64,000 nt of DNA from Sagittula sp. P11. GTDB taxonomy: Bacteria; Pseudomonadota; Alphaproteobacteria; Rhodobacterales; Rhodobacteraceae. The stretch spans positions 3,912,501 through 3,976,500 of the forward strand of contig NZ_CP021913.1 in the NCBI RefSeq assembly GCF_002814095.1, read 5' to 3'. The translations under genes were made by a program, and so were the position numbers. Shown here one piece after another: positions 44,892 to 53,469 of the stretch (its first letter is position 1; the number at the start of each line of letters is the position of its first letter). The notes beneath the pieces are model-generated. The model did no database searches. It saw only the letters and a list, made by a program, of their open reading frames with translations, and was not told where the DNA came from.

Positions 44892-45800
44892 ATGGCAACC
44901 TACAAGCTGGCTGATTTCGACGCGGTGCTGGCGATTGCCCGCAGGGGATCGTTCCGGGCGGCCGCGCTGGACGTGGGGATGTCCACGAGCGCACTCAGCA
45001 GCGCGGTCTCGAAACTCGAGGAGCAACTCGGCGTGCGGCTCTTCAATCGCACGACCCGCAGCGTGTCGCTGACTGCCGCTGGGCAGCGTTTCGTCGATCA
45101 GGTCAGCCCGGCGCTCAAGGACATTCACGGCGCGATCGACACGGTCCGCTCGCAGCAGGAGACGCCCACCGGCATTCTGCGCATCAACACTTTCGCCACG
45201 GCGGGCCGGGAGATCCTGGCGCCGCTCGTCCTCGAATACCTGCGGCGGTTCCCGGGGGTGCAGATCGACCTCGTGACCGAAGGCAACCTCGTCGACATCG
45301 TGGCGGACGGTTTCGATTTCGGGGTGCGCAGCCAGCACCTTGTGCCGACGGATATGATCGCCATCCCGCTCGGGCCCGCGCGGCGCTACGCGGTCGTCGC
45401 GACACCCGCCTATTTCGAAGGCCGGGAGCCGCCGCAGGTGCCGTCCGACCTGAAGGCGCATGCCTGCATTCGGACGCGTCTGCCGAACGGTGCGCTCTTT
45501 CGCTGGCAGTTCGAAGCCGAGGGCCAGCCGGTTCATGTCGATGTCGCGGGGCCGATCACGCTGGACGAAGCCAGCCTCGCGCGCATTGCCGTGCTCGATG
45601 ACCTCGGCATCGGGTTCTTCATGGAGTCGGACGTGCGAGAGGATATCGAAACGGGGCGGCTGGTGCGAGTTCTCGACGCCTGGACGCCGCCGCTGGCGCC
45701 GCTTTGCCTATACTATCCCAGTCGGCGCAATCCGCCGGCGGCTTTCAAGGTCTTCGTCGATCTCGCACGGGAACTCGCGCGATCTTGGAGAGCGAGTTGA
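44892..45800 (+). CDS. LysR-family transcriptional regulator
   Basis: 302 residues. The winged-helix domain covers 1-60 ([20 protein letters not shown], then [20 protein letters not shown] and [13 protein letters not shown]). The substrate-binding region follows, with [20 protein letters not shown] and the [13 protein letters not shown] block. It resembles the CrgA-like subgroup that often regulates a neighbouring dehydrogenase. It is divergent from the SDR/SnoaL operon, the usual arrangement for a direct regulator and its target. The inducer is unknown. Confidence 0.93.
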   Translation: MATYKLADFDAVLAIARRGSFRAAALDVGMSTSALSSAVSKLEEQLGVRLFNRTTRSVSLTAAGQRFVDQVSPALKDIHGAIDTVRSQQETPTGILRINTFATAGREILAPLVLEYLRRFPGVQIDLVTEGNLVDIVADGFDFGVRSQHLVPTDMIAIPLGPARRYAVVATPAYFEGREPPQVPSDLKAHACIRTRLPNGALFRWQFEAEGQPVHVDVAGPITLDEASLARIAVLDDLGIGFFMESDVREDIETGRLVRVLDAWTPPLAPLCLYYPSRRNPPAAFKVFVDLARELARSWRAS

Positions 45801-46294
45801 AGGCGTCGAGCCAATCCCGTCGCATAAGAACGACGCGGGCATCCGGCATCAAAGCAGCGCACGATTGGGAGGCCTCGCACCGCTGACCTTCGTGCTTCCG
45901 ATTTTTGCTGCGCAATGGGCCGAAAGGCCGGTCCGGGGAAGCCCCGTTACTGCAATGACTACCTGACGAATGGCGGCTGTGGGTCGAGAGCTGACGTGGT
46001 CAAGTTGGGCGGATTCCGGACCTTGGCCGCAAGCGCGAACGCCACCTTGCCAGATCACGGAAGCGGACGCTCCGCCAGGCTCTCGCCACCGAACCTTGGA
46101 TCACCTACAGGAAGGGCGGTTTCCGGAACTTCGCCGCAGGTTCAAACACACCCGTCACGATCCGTGTTAGCTGCCGTTGAGCCAGGCTGTCCTGCGCGAT
46201 CGCAAGATCATCGACACGAAGGGCGGCCAGCGGACTGAGGCGACAGCAGCAATGCAGGCGCAGGGAGCCCAGGAAAGTGGTGACACATGCAACG
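45801..46294. other. 494-bp stretch without a secure gene, up to the IS5 element
   Basis: No recognisable coding region. A minus-strand frame within 46105-46314 reads SPLAALRVDDLAIAQDSLAQ and might be the debris of an older insertion. I see no promoter or terminator that can be defended. Confidence 0.3.
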
Positions 46295-47383
46295 GGCGTT
46301 GTTGCAGAACTCATCGGCTTGCGGGATTCACGTCGTGAATCCGGTGGGTTAAGAGCCTGCCATGAGCAAGCCCGAACCTGCCCGGTACCGTACGACCAAC
46401 TGGAAATCCTAAAGCGACGCGCTGAAGCGGCGCGGATCGCTGCTCGCCTGGCTAGACCGGGACATGGGCTGGCTTGCGCCGAAGGCAGGCAAGCCCGGAC
46501 GTCCGCCGGTCTTCTCCGACGCCGCCATCCAGTTCTGCCTGATGATCAAGGTGCTCTTCGGCCTGCCGCTTCGACAAACGACCGGAATGGTCGCCAGCAT
46601 CCTCAAGATGGCTGGTCTGGACTGGCCGGTCCCGGACTTCTCCACGCTCAGCCGCCGCCAGAAGACAATCGCGGTCCAGCTTTCGTCGCGCCGGGCTCCG
46701 GGCCCTCTGAACCTGCTGGTGGACAGCACCGGGATCAAGTTCCTGGGCGACGGAGAGTGGCTGGCGAGGAAGCATGGCACCCACCGCCGCCGCCAGTACC
46801 GCAAGGTTCATCTGGCGATGGACACGGCGACCGGCGACATCCGGGCGGTGGAATTCACCTCTAGCCGCGAGGGCGACAGCCCCGTGCTCCCCGATCTTCT
46901 GGACCAGATCCCGGAAGACGAGGAAATCGGCACCGTTACCGTTGATGGCGCCTTCGACACTTGCCGTTGCCATTCGGCGATCCTCGCGCGCGGTGGCACA
47001 GGGGCTCGGGCACTCCTTCGGACCGGTGGCAGTCATGCCCTCGCTCCCATCCCCAGAAACGGCCGCCTCTGGAAGGAAGATTGCCCCGCCGCCTTGGCCC
47101 GCAACGACATCCTGAGGGCAACCCGGCGCCTCGGCCGGACGATCTGGAAAAGGTGCTCCGGCTATCATGTCCGCAGCCGGGTCGAGGCCCGGATGAGGAA
47201 CCTGAAATCCTTCGGCAAGCGGATCGCCTCGAGGGACCCCGACCGTCAGACAGCCGAGATCCACATCCGCGTGGCCTGATGAACCGCTTCAACGCCCTCG
47301 GCACCGCCGAGATCGAACGCGTGGCCTGAACTCAGCTGGGGAAAGGGCCATCATGGCCTGAAGCCGACTTCTGCAACAATGCC
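46295..47383 (+). mobile_element. IS5-family insertion sequence (inactive)
   Basis: Terminal inverted repeats GGCGTTGTTGCAGAA (46295-46309) and its near-complement TTCTGCAACAATGCC (47369-47383) flank one transposase gene; they differ at one base. Length (about 1.09 kb) and transposase match the IS5 group common in this family. The transposase is broken (separate entry). I could not identify a target-site duplication with confidence. Confidence 0.8.
46362..47329 (+). pseudogene. IS5-family transposase, broken near both ends
   Basis: The ATG at 46362 starts MSKPEPARYRTTNWKS, then a TAA at 46410-46412 replaces what is usually a Tyr codon. The frame continues with WLAPKAGKPGRPPVFSDAAI, LLVDSTGIKFLGDGEW (first catalytic Asp), TVDGAFDT (second Asp), and HVRSRVEARMRNLKSFGKRI (Glu region). 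Around 46990-47040 extra residues suggest an internal disturbance. At 47277 a one-base loss gives a premature stop, and MNRFNALGTAEIERVA follows in another frame to 47329. A start at 46464 could still make a shortened protein. Confidence 0.8.
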
Positions 47384-47640
47384 AAGCGTGGCTCTGAGCG
47401 CCGAGGCAGGGGGCTTCCGAGGTTCATCTACTGAAGCAGGGGTTAAGTGTCTTTATCGGGCTCATCAACGCGGGTCAGAAGGTCCTCCCATCTTGTAAGC
47501 TCCTCGAACAGAAGGTTTGAGGTTTGTCGCTTTAGACCCACCATCCCATGCCCTTGAAGCGAAATACAGTTCCTGGGTTCAAGTCCCTTCTGCCATTTTC
47601 CCTTTACAAAGGTCGTTGCATAAAAGGTCCGGGGCTGGCG

Positions 47641-47856
47641 AATTCAGGCACTTTCTCAAGCGGAATGGGCGGTTCTATTCGCTGATAGTCATTCTGGCAG
47701 AGTTGCGCGTCATCGTCGGAAAATCGGAACTTCTTGTGCCGGTAGGCATAGACCGGAACCCCCAAGGATCGTTGCGCGGGAGCACCTGCTGCGCCGCGGT
47801 GCTGGTCCCCGGACATGTGCAGCAGGTGCCCCGTGTGACTGTATCTCTCGCGGCCT
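47641..47856 (+). pseudogene. Second integrase N-terminal remnant
   Basis: The frame reads FRHFLKRNGRFYSLIVILAE, then LRVIVGKSELLVPVGIDRNP. This is the same DUF6538-like start as the integrase at 33343 (RHFLEREGRF, IIGRSELRAPMG). The upstream 80 bases also resemble those at 33265-33342 (TTGAA, TTCAAG, TTACAAAG, GTTG in order). It is cut off by about 47780 and abuts paoC. It marks the probable right edge of the accessory stretch. Confidence 0.65.
47782..47829. repeat. Perfect 11-bp inverted repeat downstream of paoC
   Basis: GCACCTGCTGC (47782-47792) and GCAGCAGGTGC (47819-47829) enclose 26 bases. It lies 28 bases past the paoC stop on the minus strand and could protect or end that transcript, but no T-run follows. 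Confidence 0.4.
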
Positions 47857-50040
47857 TTACGCCTCGAACAGGGCCACCATGTCGTCCGGCAGGATGGGGA
47901 AGTCGTAGGCGCGCTTGCCGGTGGCATGGGCGACGGCATTGATCACTGCCGCCCCGGCGCCGGAGATGCCCAGTTCGCCGATGCCCTTGGTCTGGATCGG
48001 GTTGGCCCAGTCGTCGCGTTCCTCGAGGAAGACCACCTGCATGTCGGCCGGCACGTCGGCATGGGCGGGGACGTGGTAGTTGGCGAGGTCGCGCGTGACG
48101 ACATGGCCGTCGCGCGGGTCGTTCTGCATCTCTTCGGTCAGCGCCGCGCCGATGCCCCAGATCATCCCGCCGAGCGCCTGGCTGCGGGCGGTCTTCTCGT
48201 TCAGGATGCGGCCCATCGCCATGACGCCCAGCATGCGGCGGACGCGGATTTCTCCCGTCCATTCATTCACGGCGACCTCGGCGAAATGTGCGCCGAACCC
48301 GGAAGAGAAATGGCTTTCGGCTGTTTCGCCCTTCTCGATGGTGGCTTCGGCCAGGATTTCCTCGGGGATGAGGTCCGCGAGCGCTGCTTCCCGGTTGTCG
48401 CCGCGGGCCCGCCCGTCCTGCAATGTCAGGGTCTCGACGTGGCAGCCCAGCCGCGCGGCAATCTCTGCGCGCAGTTTCCTGGCCGCGAGGAAGACGGCGG
48501 ACCCGGCGGAGTTTGCCCCGAAGCTGCCGCCGGACCCGGAGGCGCCGGGCAGGTCCGAGTCGCCCAGCCGCACGTCGACCTGTGCGGGCGGGAGGCCGAG
48601 CATCTCGGCGGCGACCTGCGCTAGGATGGCGTAGGTCCCGGTGCCAATGTCGGTCATGTCGGTCTCGACGATGGCGCGATCCCCGGTGAGGCGCATCCGC
48701 GCCGCCGACCGCACCAGCATGTTGGAGCGGGCCGCCGACGCCATGCCGATCCCGATCAGCCAGTCGCCCTCGCGGCGTGTTCCGGCTTGCCAGCGGTCGG
48801 ACCAGCCGAAGCGCTGTGCGCCGTCGGTCAGGCAATCCGCCAGCCGCCGCGCGCTGTAGGGGCGGCCGTCCATCGGGTGCTTTTCCGGCAGGTTCTTCAG
48901 GCGCAGCTCCAGCGGGTCCATCCCCAGCGTGTCTGCCAGCTCATCGATAGCCGCTTCGAAGGCCAGCATGCCGACCGCCTCGCCCGGGGCGCGCACGGAG
49001 CCCGCCGGGGTGGCCGCGATGCGCGCCACGGTCTGGGTGAAGCTGAGCCCGTCGGCCCCGTAGAGGAACTGCGAGGCCTGGCTGACGGGTTCGGCAAAGC
49101 CTTCGCCGTCGAGGTTGGACACCCGGTCGTCATGCGAAATCGCGGTGATCCCTCCGTCCTTCGTCGCGCCGAGGCGGACGCGCTGCGCGGTTTCGGAGCG
49201 GCGCAGCACGCTGTCGAAGACAGTCTGCCGGCTCATCACCACGCGCACCGGGCGGCCCAGCTTCTGCGCGGCGATGGCGGCAGCGGCGGCCTCCGGTCCG
49301 AGCCCCAGCTTGGAGCCGAACCCGCCCCCGACGAAGGGCGCGAGGATGCGCACCTGCGACGGTTCGATGCCCAGCGTGTCGGCGAGTTCGTCCTTGTTGA
49401 ACCGCACCATCTGGAGGGCGCTGCGCAGGGTGACGGTGTCGCCCTGCCACTCGGCGATGGCCGCATGCGGTTCCATCGCCGCGGCGGCCTGCGAGGGGGT
49501 GGTATAGGCGCGGTCGATGCGCACGTCGGCCCCCGACCAGGCGGTGTCGAAATCGCCCGCGGTCTCGGGGTCGGCTGTCTCAAGGTCGGGGGTGGTTTCC
49601 GGCGTGACGGCGGCGTCCTCGGTCTCGTATCGGACCGACAAACGCTGTGCCGCGTCCCGTGCTGCCTCGAAGCTCTCGGCGACGACCAGCGCGATGGGCT
49701 GGCCGTGGTAATGCACCGCGTCGCCGGGCTGGACCGGGGCCTCCCCGGCCATGCCCTGTGCCGGGTTTCGGGTCATGCGCGGGTCGGTGATGACGTCGAT
49801 CACGCCGTCGATGGCGAGGGCCGCGTCGCGGTCCATGCCGGTGACCCGGCCGCGCGTGATGGTGCCCCGCACCAGCACGCCGTGCGCCACACCTTCGGGC
49901 GTGTGGTCGGCGGTGTAATCCGCTGTGCCGGAGACCTTGCGCGGTCCGTCAGGCCGGTCCATCGGCGTGCCGATCACGCCCTGTTTCGTTTCGTCCAGCA
50001 GCCGGGGCTGCGGGCTGTCCATGGTGAAATGGTCTTTCAT
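47857..50040 (-). CDS. paoC: Aldehyde oxidoreductase molybdenum-binding subunit (PaoC-like)
   Basis: 727 residues, xanthine-dehydrogenase family, the subunit that holds the molybdenum cofactor and oxidises aldehydes with water. Landmarks are GVAHGVLVRGTITRGRVT at the N-terminus, FVGGGFGSKLGLGPEA (cofactor loop), SGSGGSFGANSAGSA, and the C-terminal IGELGISGAGAAVINA with the catalytic Glu. The start MKDHFTMDSPQ lies at 50040, overlapping paoB by four bases. It is the last gene of a three-gene operon. A chaperone gene (paoD) that normally inserts the cofactor is not found next to it. Confidence 0.92.
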   Translation of the reverse strand: MKDHFTMDSPQPRLLDETKQGVIGTPMDRPDGPRKVSGTADYTADHTPEGVAHGVLVRGTITRGRVTGMDRDAALAIDGVIDVITDPRMTRNPAQGMAGEAPVQPGDAVHYHGQPIALVVAESFEAARDAAQRLSVRYETEDAAVTPETTPDLETADPETAGDFDTAWSGADVRIDRAYTTPSQAAAAMEPHAAIAEWQGDTVTLRSALQMVRFNKDELADTLGIEPSQVRILAPFVGGGFGSKLGLGPEAAAAAIAAQKLGRPVRVVMSRQTVFDSVLRRSETAQRVRLGATKDGGITAISHDDRVSNLDGEGFAEPVSQASQFLYGADGLSFTQTVARIAATPAGSVRAPGEAVGMLAFEAAIDELADTLGMDPLELRLKNLPEKHPMDGRPYSARRLADCLTDGAQRFGWSDRWQAGTRREGDWLIGIGMASAARSNMLVRSAARMRLTGDRAIVETDMTDIGTGTYAILAQVAAEMLGLPPAQVDVRLGDSDLPGASGSGGSFGANSAGSAVFLAARKLRAEIAARLGCHVETLTLQDGRARGDNREAALADLIPEEILAEATIEKGETAESHFSSGFGAHFAEVAVNEWTGEIRVRRMLGVMAMGRILNEKTARSQALGGMIWGIGAALTEEMQNDPRDGHVVTRDLANYHVPAHADVPADMQVVFLEERDDWANPIQTKGIGELGISGAGAAVINAVAHATGKRAYDFPILPDDMVALFEA

Positions 50041-51041
50041 GCCTGTGCCCTCGCGATGTCTGTGCCAGCGGTGTCGGCCAGCCCGGTGAGCTGGCGCAGC
50101 GTGGCGATGAAGGTGCGGCGCAGGAGGGTGCGCTTGTACTCGATATCCGGGTGCGGGGCCTCATCGGGGGCGATCAACGCCGCCGCGCGCCGGAAGAGGT
50201 CGTCGGAGGCGGTCGCGCCTCTCAGCACCTCTTCCACCTCCGGGATCGTCCAGGGCTGCGGGGCGACGCTGCCGAACGCAAGGGTGACATCCTCGATGGT
50301 CTCGCCCGCCATGGTGACGGCGCCTGCCACCGAGACCAGCGCGAAGGCGTAGGATGCCCGGTCGCGCACCTTGCGGTAACCCTGTCGACTGCCCGAACGC
50401 GGGGCGGGCAGGATCACGGCGGTGATCAGGTCGCCGTCCTCAAGGATCGTCTCCCGGTCGGGGCGCTCGCCCGGCAGGCGGTAGAGGTCGCGGACCGGCA
50501 CGCGGCGGGTATCGCCGCCGGCGGCGCGGATTTCCACCTCTGCACCCAGCGCGGCCAGTGCCACGGCCATGTCCGACGGATGCGCGGCAAGGCACTGGTC
50601 CGAGGTGCCGAAGAGCGCCAGCATCCGCCCGGCACCGCCTTGTGCGGCACACCCCGTCCCGGGCGCGCGCTTGTTGCAGGCCTGCGAGGTGTCGTAGAAA
50701 TAGGGGCAACGGGTGCGCTGCAGCAGGTTGCCGCCGGTGGTCGCCTTGTTGCGGATCTGGGCCGAGGCGCCGGCGAGGATTGCCCGCGACAGGAGCGGCC
50801 AGCCCGACCGGATGCGGCGGTCGTTGGCGAGCGCCGTGTTGGTCACCAGTGCGCCGATGCGCAGCCCGTCGCCTTCAGGTTCGATACCCGACAGGCCGTC
50901 GAGCCGGGTGATGTCCACGAGGATCGCCGGGGTCATGACCTGTATCTTCATCAGGTCGAGCAGGTTGGTGCCGCCCGCGATGATCTGGCCTGCCGTCACA
51001 TCGTCGAAAGAGGCGGCGCGGTGGTAGTCGAAGGGCCTCAT
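50037..51041 (-). CDS. paoB: Aldehyde oxidoreductase FAD-binding subunit (PaoB-like)
   Basis: 334 residues from the ATG at 51041. It binds FAD and passes electrons to an acceptor. AGGTNLLDLMK is the FAD-contact loop, and NKATTGGNLLQRTRCPYFYD is the second. The Cys cluster RCPYFYDTSQACNKRAPGTGC matches the extra [4Fe-4S] loop that distinguishes PaoB-type from ordinary CoxM subunits. The order paoA-paoB-paoC with four-base overlaps agrees with E. coli yagTSR. Confidence 0.92.
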   Translation of the reverse strand: MRPFDYHRAASFDDVTAGQIIAGGTNLLDLMKIQVMTPAILVDITRLDGLSGIEPEGDGLRIGALVTNTALANDRRIRSGWPLLSRAILAGASAQIRNKATTGGNLLQRTRCPYFYDTSQACNKRAPGTGCAAQGGAGRMLALFGTSDQCLAAHPSDMAVALAALGAEVEIRAAGGDTRRVPVRDLYRLPGERPDRETILEDGDLITAVILPAPRSGSRQGYRKVRDRASYAFALVSVAGAVTMAGETIEDVTLAFGSVAPQPWTIPEVEEVLRGATASDDLFRRAAALIAPDEAPHPDIEYKRTLLRRTFIATLRQLTGLADTAGTDIARAQA

Positions 51042-51541
51042 TGCTTTGCCTCCGCCGCCATGGCGATGGCCTCGCGGATCAGCGGATAGGCCGAGCAGCG
51101 GCAGAGGTTGCCGGACATGCGCTCCGCGATCTCTTCGTCGGTGAAGGCCGCGCCGTCGAGCGCGTCGCTGACATAGGAGGGCGCGCCATCGGCGAGCTCC
51201 TGCAGCAGGGCCGTGGCGGACATGATCTGCCCGGGCGTGCAGTAGCCGCACTGGTAGCCGTCCTTTTCGACAAAGGCCTTCTGGAGCGCCGAAAGCCGTT
51301 CCGGCGTGCCGATCCCTTCGATGGTGGTGATCTCGTCACCGTCGTGCATCGCGGTCAGGCAGAGGCAGGCATTCACCCGCGTGCCGTTCACCAGCACCGT
51401 GCAGGCGCCGCACTGACCATGGTCGCAGCCCTTTTTGGTGCCGGGCAGGCCGAGGTCGTCGCGCAGGGTGTCGAGCAGGGTACGGCGCGGGTCGTGCTCC
51501 ACGTCATGGGATTTCGCGTTCACGGTGAGGGTCGTCTTCAT
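51038..51541 (-). CDS. paoA: Aldehyde oxidoreductase 2Fe-2S subunit (PaoA-like)
   Basis: 167 residues with two [2Fe-2S] sites. The plant-type site has C39, C44, C47 and C59; the second, helical site has C98, C101, C147 and C149. E. coli PaoA carries a twin-arginine signal and works in the periplasm; here the protein starts directly with the ferredoxin fold (MKTTLTVNAKSHDVEHDP), so this complex is probably cytoplasmic. It is the first gene of the operon. Confidence 0.94.
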   Translation of the reverse strand: MKTTLTVNAKSHDVEHDPRRTLLDTLRDDLGLPGTKKGCDHGQCGACTVLVNGTRVNACLCLTAMHDGDEITTIEGIGTPERLSALQKAFVEKDGYQCGYCTPGQIMSATALLQELADGAPSYVSDALDGAAFTDEEIAERMSGNLCRCSAYPLIREAIAMAAEAKQ

Positions 51542-51910
51542 GGAAACTCCGATGCGTCAGGGCAGGCGCGCGGCGGAACCGCGATTCCATGGTAAACGGG
51601 CGCATCGCCCGTTGGTTCCTGCCGCTGTCCGGCGCGTGGGGCGCAATCCGGGTGAGCTGCCGTGGGGTCGTCCGGACCTTTCCGGCCCGGAGGAGCCATT
51701 TGTGCCGGTGGGCACGGAGGTGATGGCCTCGTGGGTCGCGGGCGCGTTCGGCGCCCATGTTGAGGCAGGGAGGCCGCTGGGTGCGGCAGCAAGGTCCCTT
51801 GGCAGACATGCGGCGCCGGAGAAGGGGGGAGCGAAGGCGTAGACCGGCCGTTGGCGGTCATTCACAGCTTTGGATGGATGCACCCCATGCTCTTCGCTAA
51901 GGATGATGTC

Positions 51911-53242
51911 ATGAAGCGCTCCTTTGTCTTTCTGCTCTGTCTTCTCGTCATCGCGTGGGCACCGGCCACCGCGCAGGAGAGTGACCCGGCACCCGATCCG
52001 TCGCGCGTTCTCGCGGTCGAGAACGGGCCTTCCGATCAGGCCATTGCCGAACGTCTGCGCGCCATTCTGGGCGCGCTCGAACACGAGGGGATCACCGTGT
52101 CGGTGGAGGCCGGTGTGGTCAGGCTGGCGGGCGATGTCGCGGACCCGGTCATCGGCCGGGAGGTCGCGGCAATCGCCGAGCGTCTCGAAGGTGTCGTGGC
52201 GGTGAACAACGCGCTTGCCGCGTCGGACAACATATCCCAGCAACTCAACCCGGCCGTAGAGCGCTTCCGCACACGCTTCGAACAGTTCATCGCCCGATTG
52301 CCCCTGTTCATCCTTGCCACGGGCGCGTTCGCGGTGATCATCACCTTTGGCGTCTTGCTGGCGCGCCTGAGGTTCTGGGACCGGATCGCGCCGAATGCCT
52401 TCATCGCGGGTATCTACCGTCAGGCCTTCCGCGTCGCCTGCGCCATCGTCGGTATCGTGGTTGCGCTGGATCTTCTGGGCGCGGCGGCTCTGCTCGGGAC
52501 CATCCTTGGCGCGGCCGGGATCGTGGGTCTGGCGATCGGTTTCGCGGTCCGCGACACGGTCGAGAACTTCGTGGCCTCGATCATGCTGAGCCTGCGTCAG
52601 CCTTTCCGGCCGAACGATCTGGTCGAGATCGAGGGGGACGTGGGCCGCGTGATCCGGCTGACCTCTCGCGCGACGATCCTGCTGTCGCTGGACGGCAACC
52701 ATATCCGCATTCCGAACGCCGCGGTCTTCAAGGGCAGGATCGTGAACTACACCCAGAACCCCGCGCGGCGGTTCATGTTCGATATCGGCATCGACCCCGA
52801 CGCGGATCTCGAGGCGACGCGGATCCTGGCGCAGGCGGCCCTGAAGGCGCAGCCCTTCGTGCTCGACGATCCGGAGGAACTGGTCTGGATCGAGAACATC
52901 ACCGAGTCCGGCGCAATCCTGCGGGTGACGGGCTGGATCGACCAGAACAAGACGGGCTTCGCGACGGCACGCGGCGACGCCATTCGCCTCGTGAAGGCCG
53001 CCATCGAGGATGCGGGCGTCGCGATCCCCGATACCACGTACCGCATTCGCCTGGAGGGGGTCGGTGCCCTTCCTGAACCCGCGGAGAAAGCGCCGTCCCG
53101 AGAGAAGCCAGCCGCCAAGCCGCCTGTCGCGCCCGGCGAAGGGTCGGATCACCAGTCCGAGGAAAAGGCGTTGATTCCCCTCGTGGCAGCCGAACGCCGG
53201 GACGCCGAGGACCTCCTGGAGCGGGACGCCCCGCGCGAATAG
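51911..53242 (+). CDS. Mechanosensitive ion channel (MscS family) with an N-terminal BON domain
   Basis: 443 residues from the ATG at 51911, which opens a signal peptide (1-20, ending ATAQ). A BON domain follows at about 38-105 (ERLRAILGALEHEGITVSVE, then VRLAGDVADP), placed in the periplasm. Then come three or four membrane helices and the MscS pore helix AAALLGTILGAAGIVGLAIG, whose Gly/Ala packing is typical. The cytoplasmic beta domain starts RQPFRPNDLVEIEGDVG. The tail (about 390-443) is charged and Pro-rich. BON domains bind membranes, so the fusion may tether the channel to lipid. An earlier ATG at 51851 would hide the signal. Confidence 0.85.
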   Translation: MKRSFVFLLCLLVIAWAPATAQESDPAPDPSRVLAVENGPSDQAIAERLRAILGALEHEGITVSVEAGVVRLAGDVADPVIGREVAAIAERLEGVVAVNNALAASDNISQQLNPAVERFRTRFEQFIARLPLFILATGAFAVIITFGVLLARLRFWDRIAPNAFIAGIYRQAFRVACAIVGIVVALDLLGAAALLGTILGAAGIVGLAIGFAVRDTVENFVASIMLSLRQPFRPNDLVEIEGDVGRVIRLTSRATILLSLDGNHIRIPNAAVFKGRIVNYTQNPARRFMFDIGIDPDADLEATRILAQAALKAQPFVLDDPEELVWIENITESGAILRVTGWIDQNKTGFATARGDAIRLVKAAIEDAGVAIPDTTYRIRLEGVGALPEPAEKAPSREKPAAKPPVAPGEGSDHQSEEKALIPLVAAERRDAEDLLERDAPRE

Positions 53243-53469
53243 CGGGTGTTGCGTGAGGCCCCGCCGCCGGCATTCGTTCAGGCGTTGATCGCTGTCACGG
53301 TGTTTCCCGTCGCGGATTTTTTCGCGCCGGACAGCATTCCGCAGTCCGCCTGTCCCCACGCACCTGCTGTTGGCCACGCGAATCCATGTCGGGAAAGTGG
53401 GGTATTCCGGCAGTGCCCTTCGGGCTATGCTGCTGCAAGTTTAGCAAAACATTTTTTCCCGGAGGCCCG

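Noticed and set aside
47545-47575. Possible tRNA 3'-end remnant (GGGTTCAAGTCCC) before the second integrase fragment
   Set aside because: The T-arm stem would have only three pairs and no acceptor complement was found, so it cannot be called a tRNA fragment or att site.
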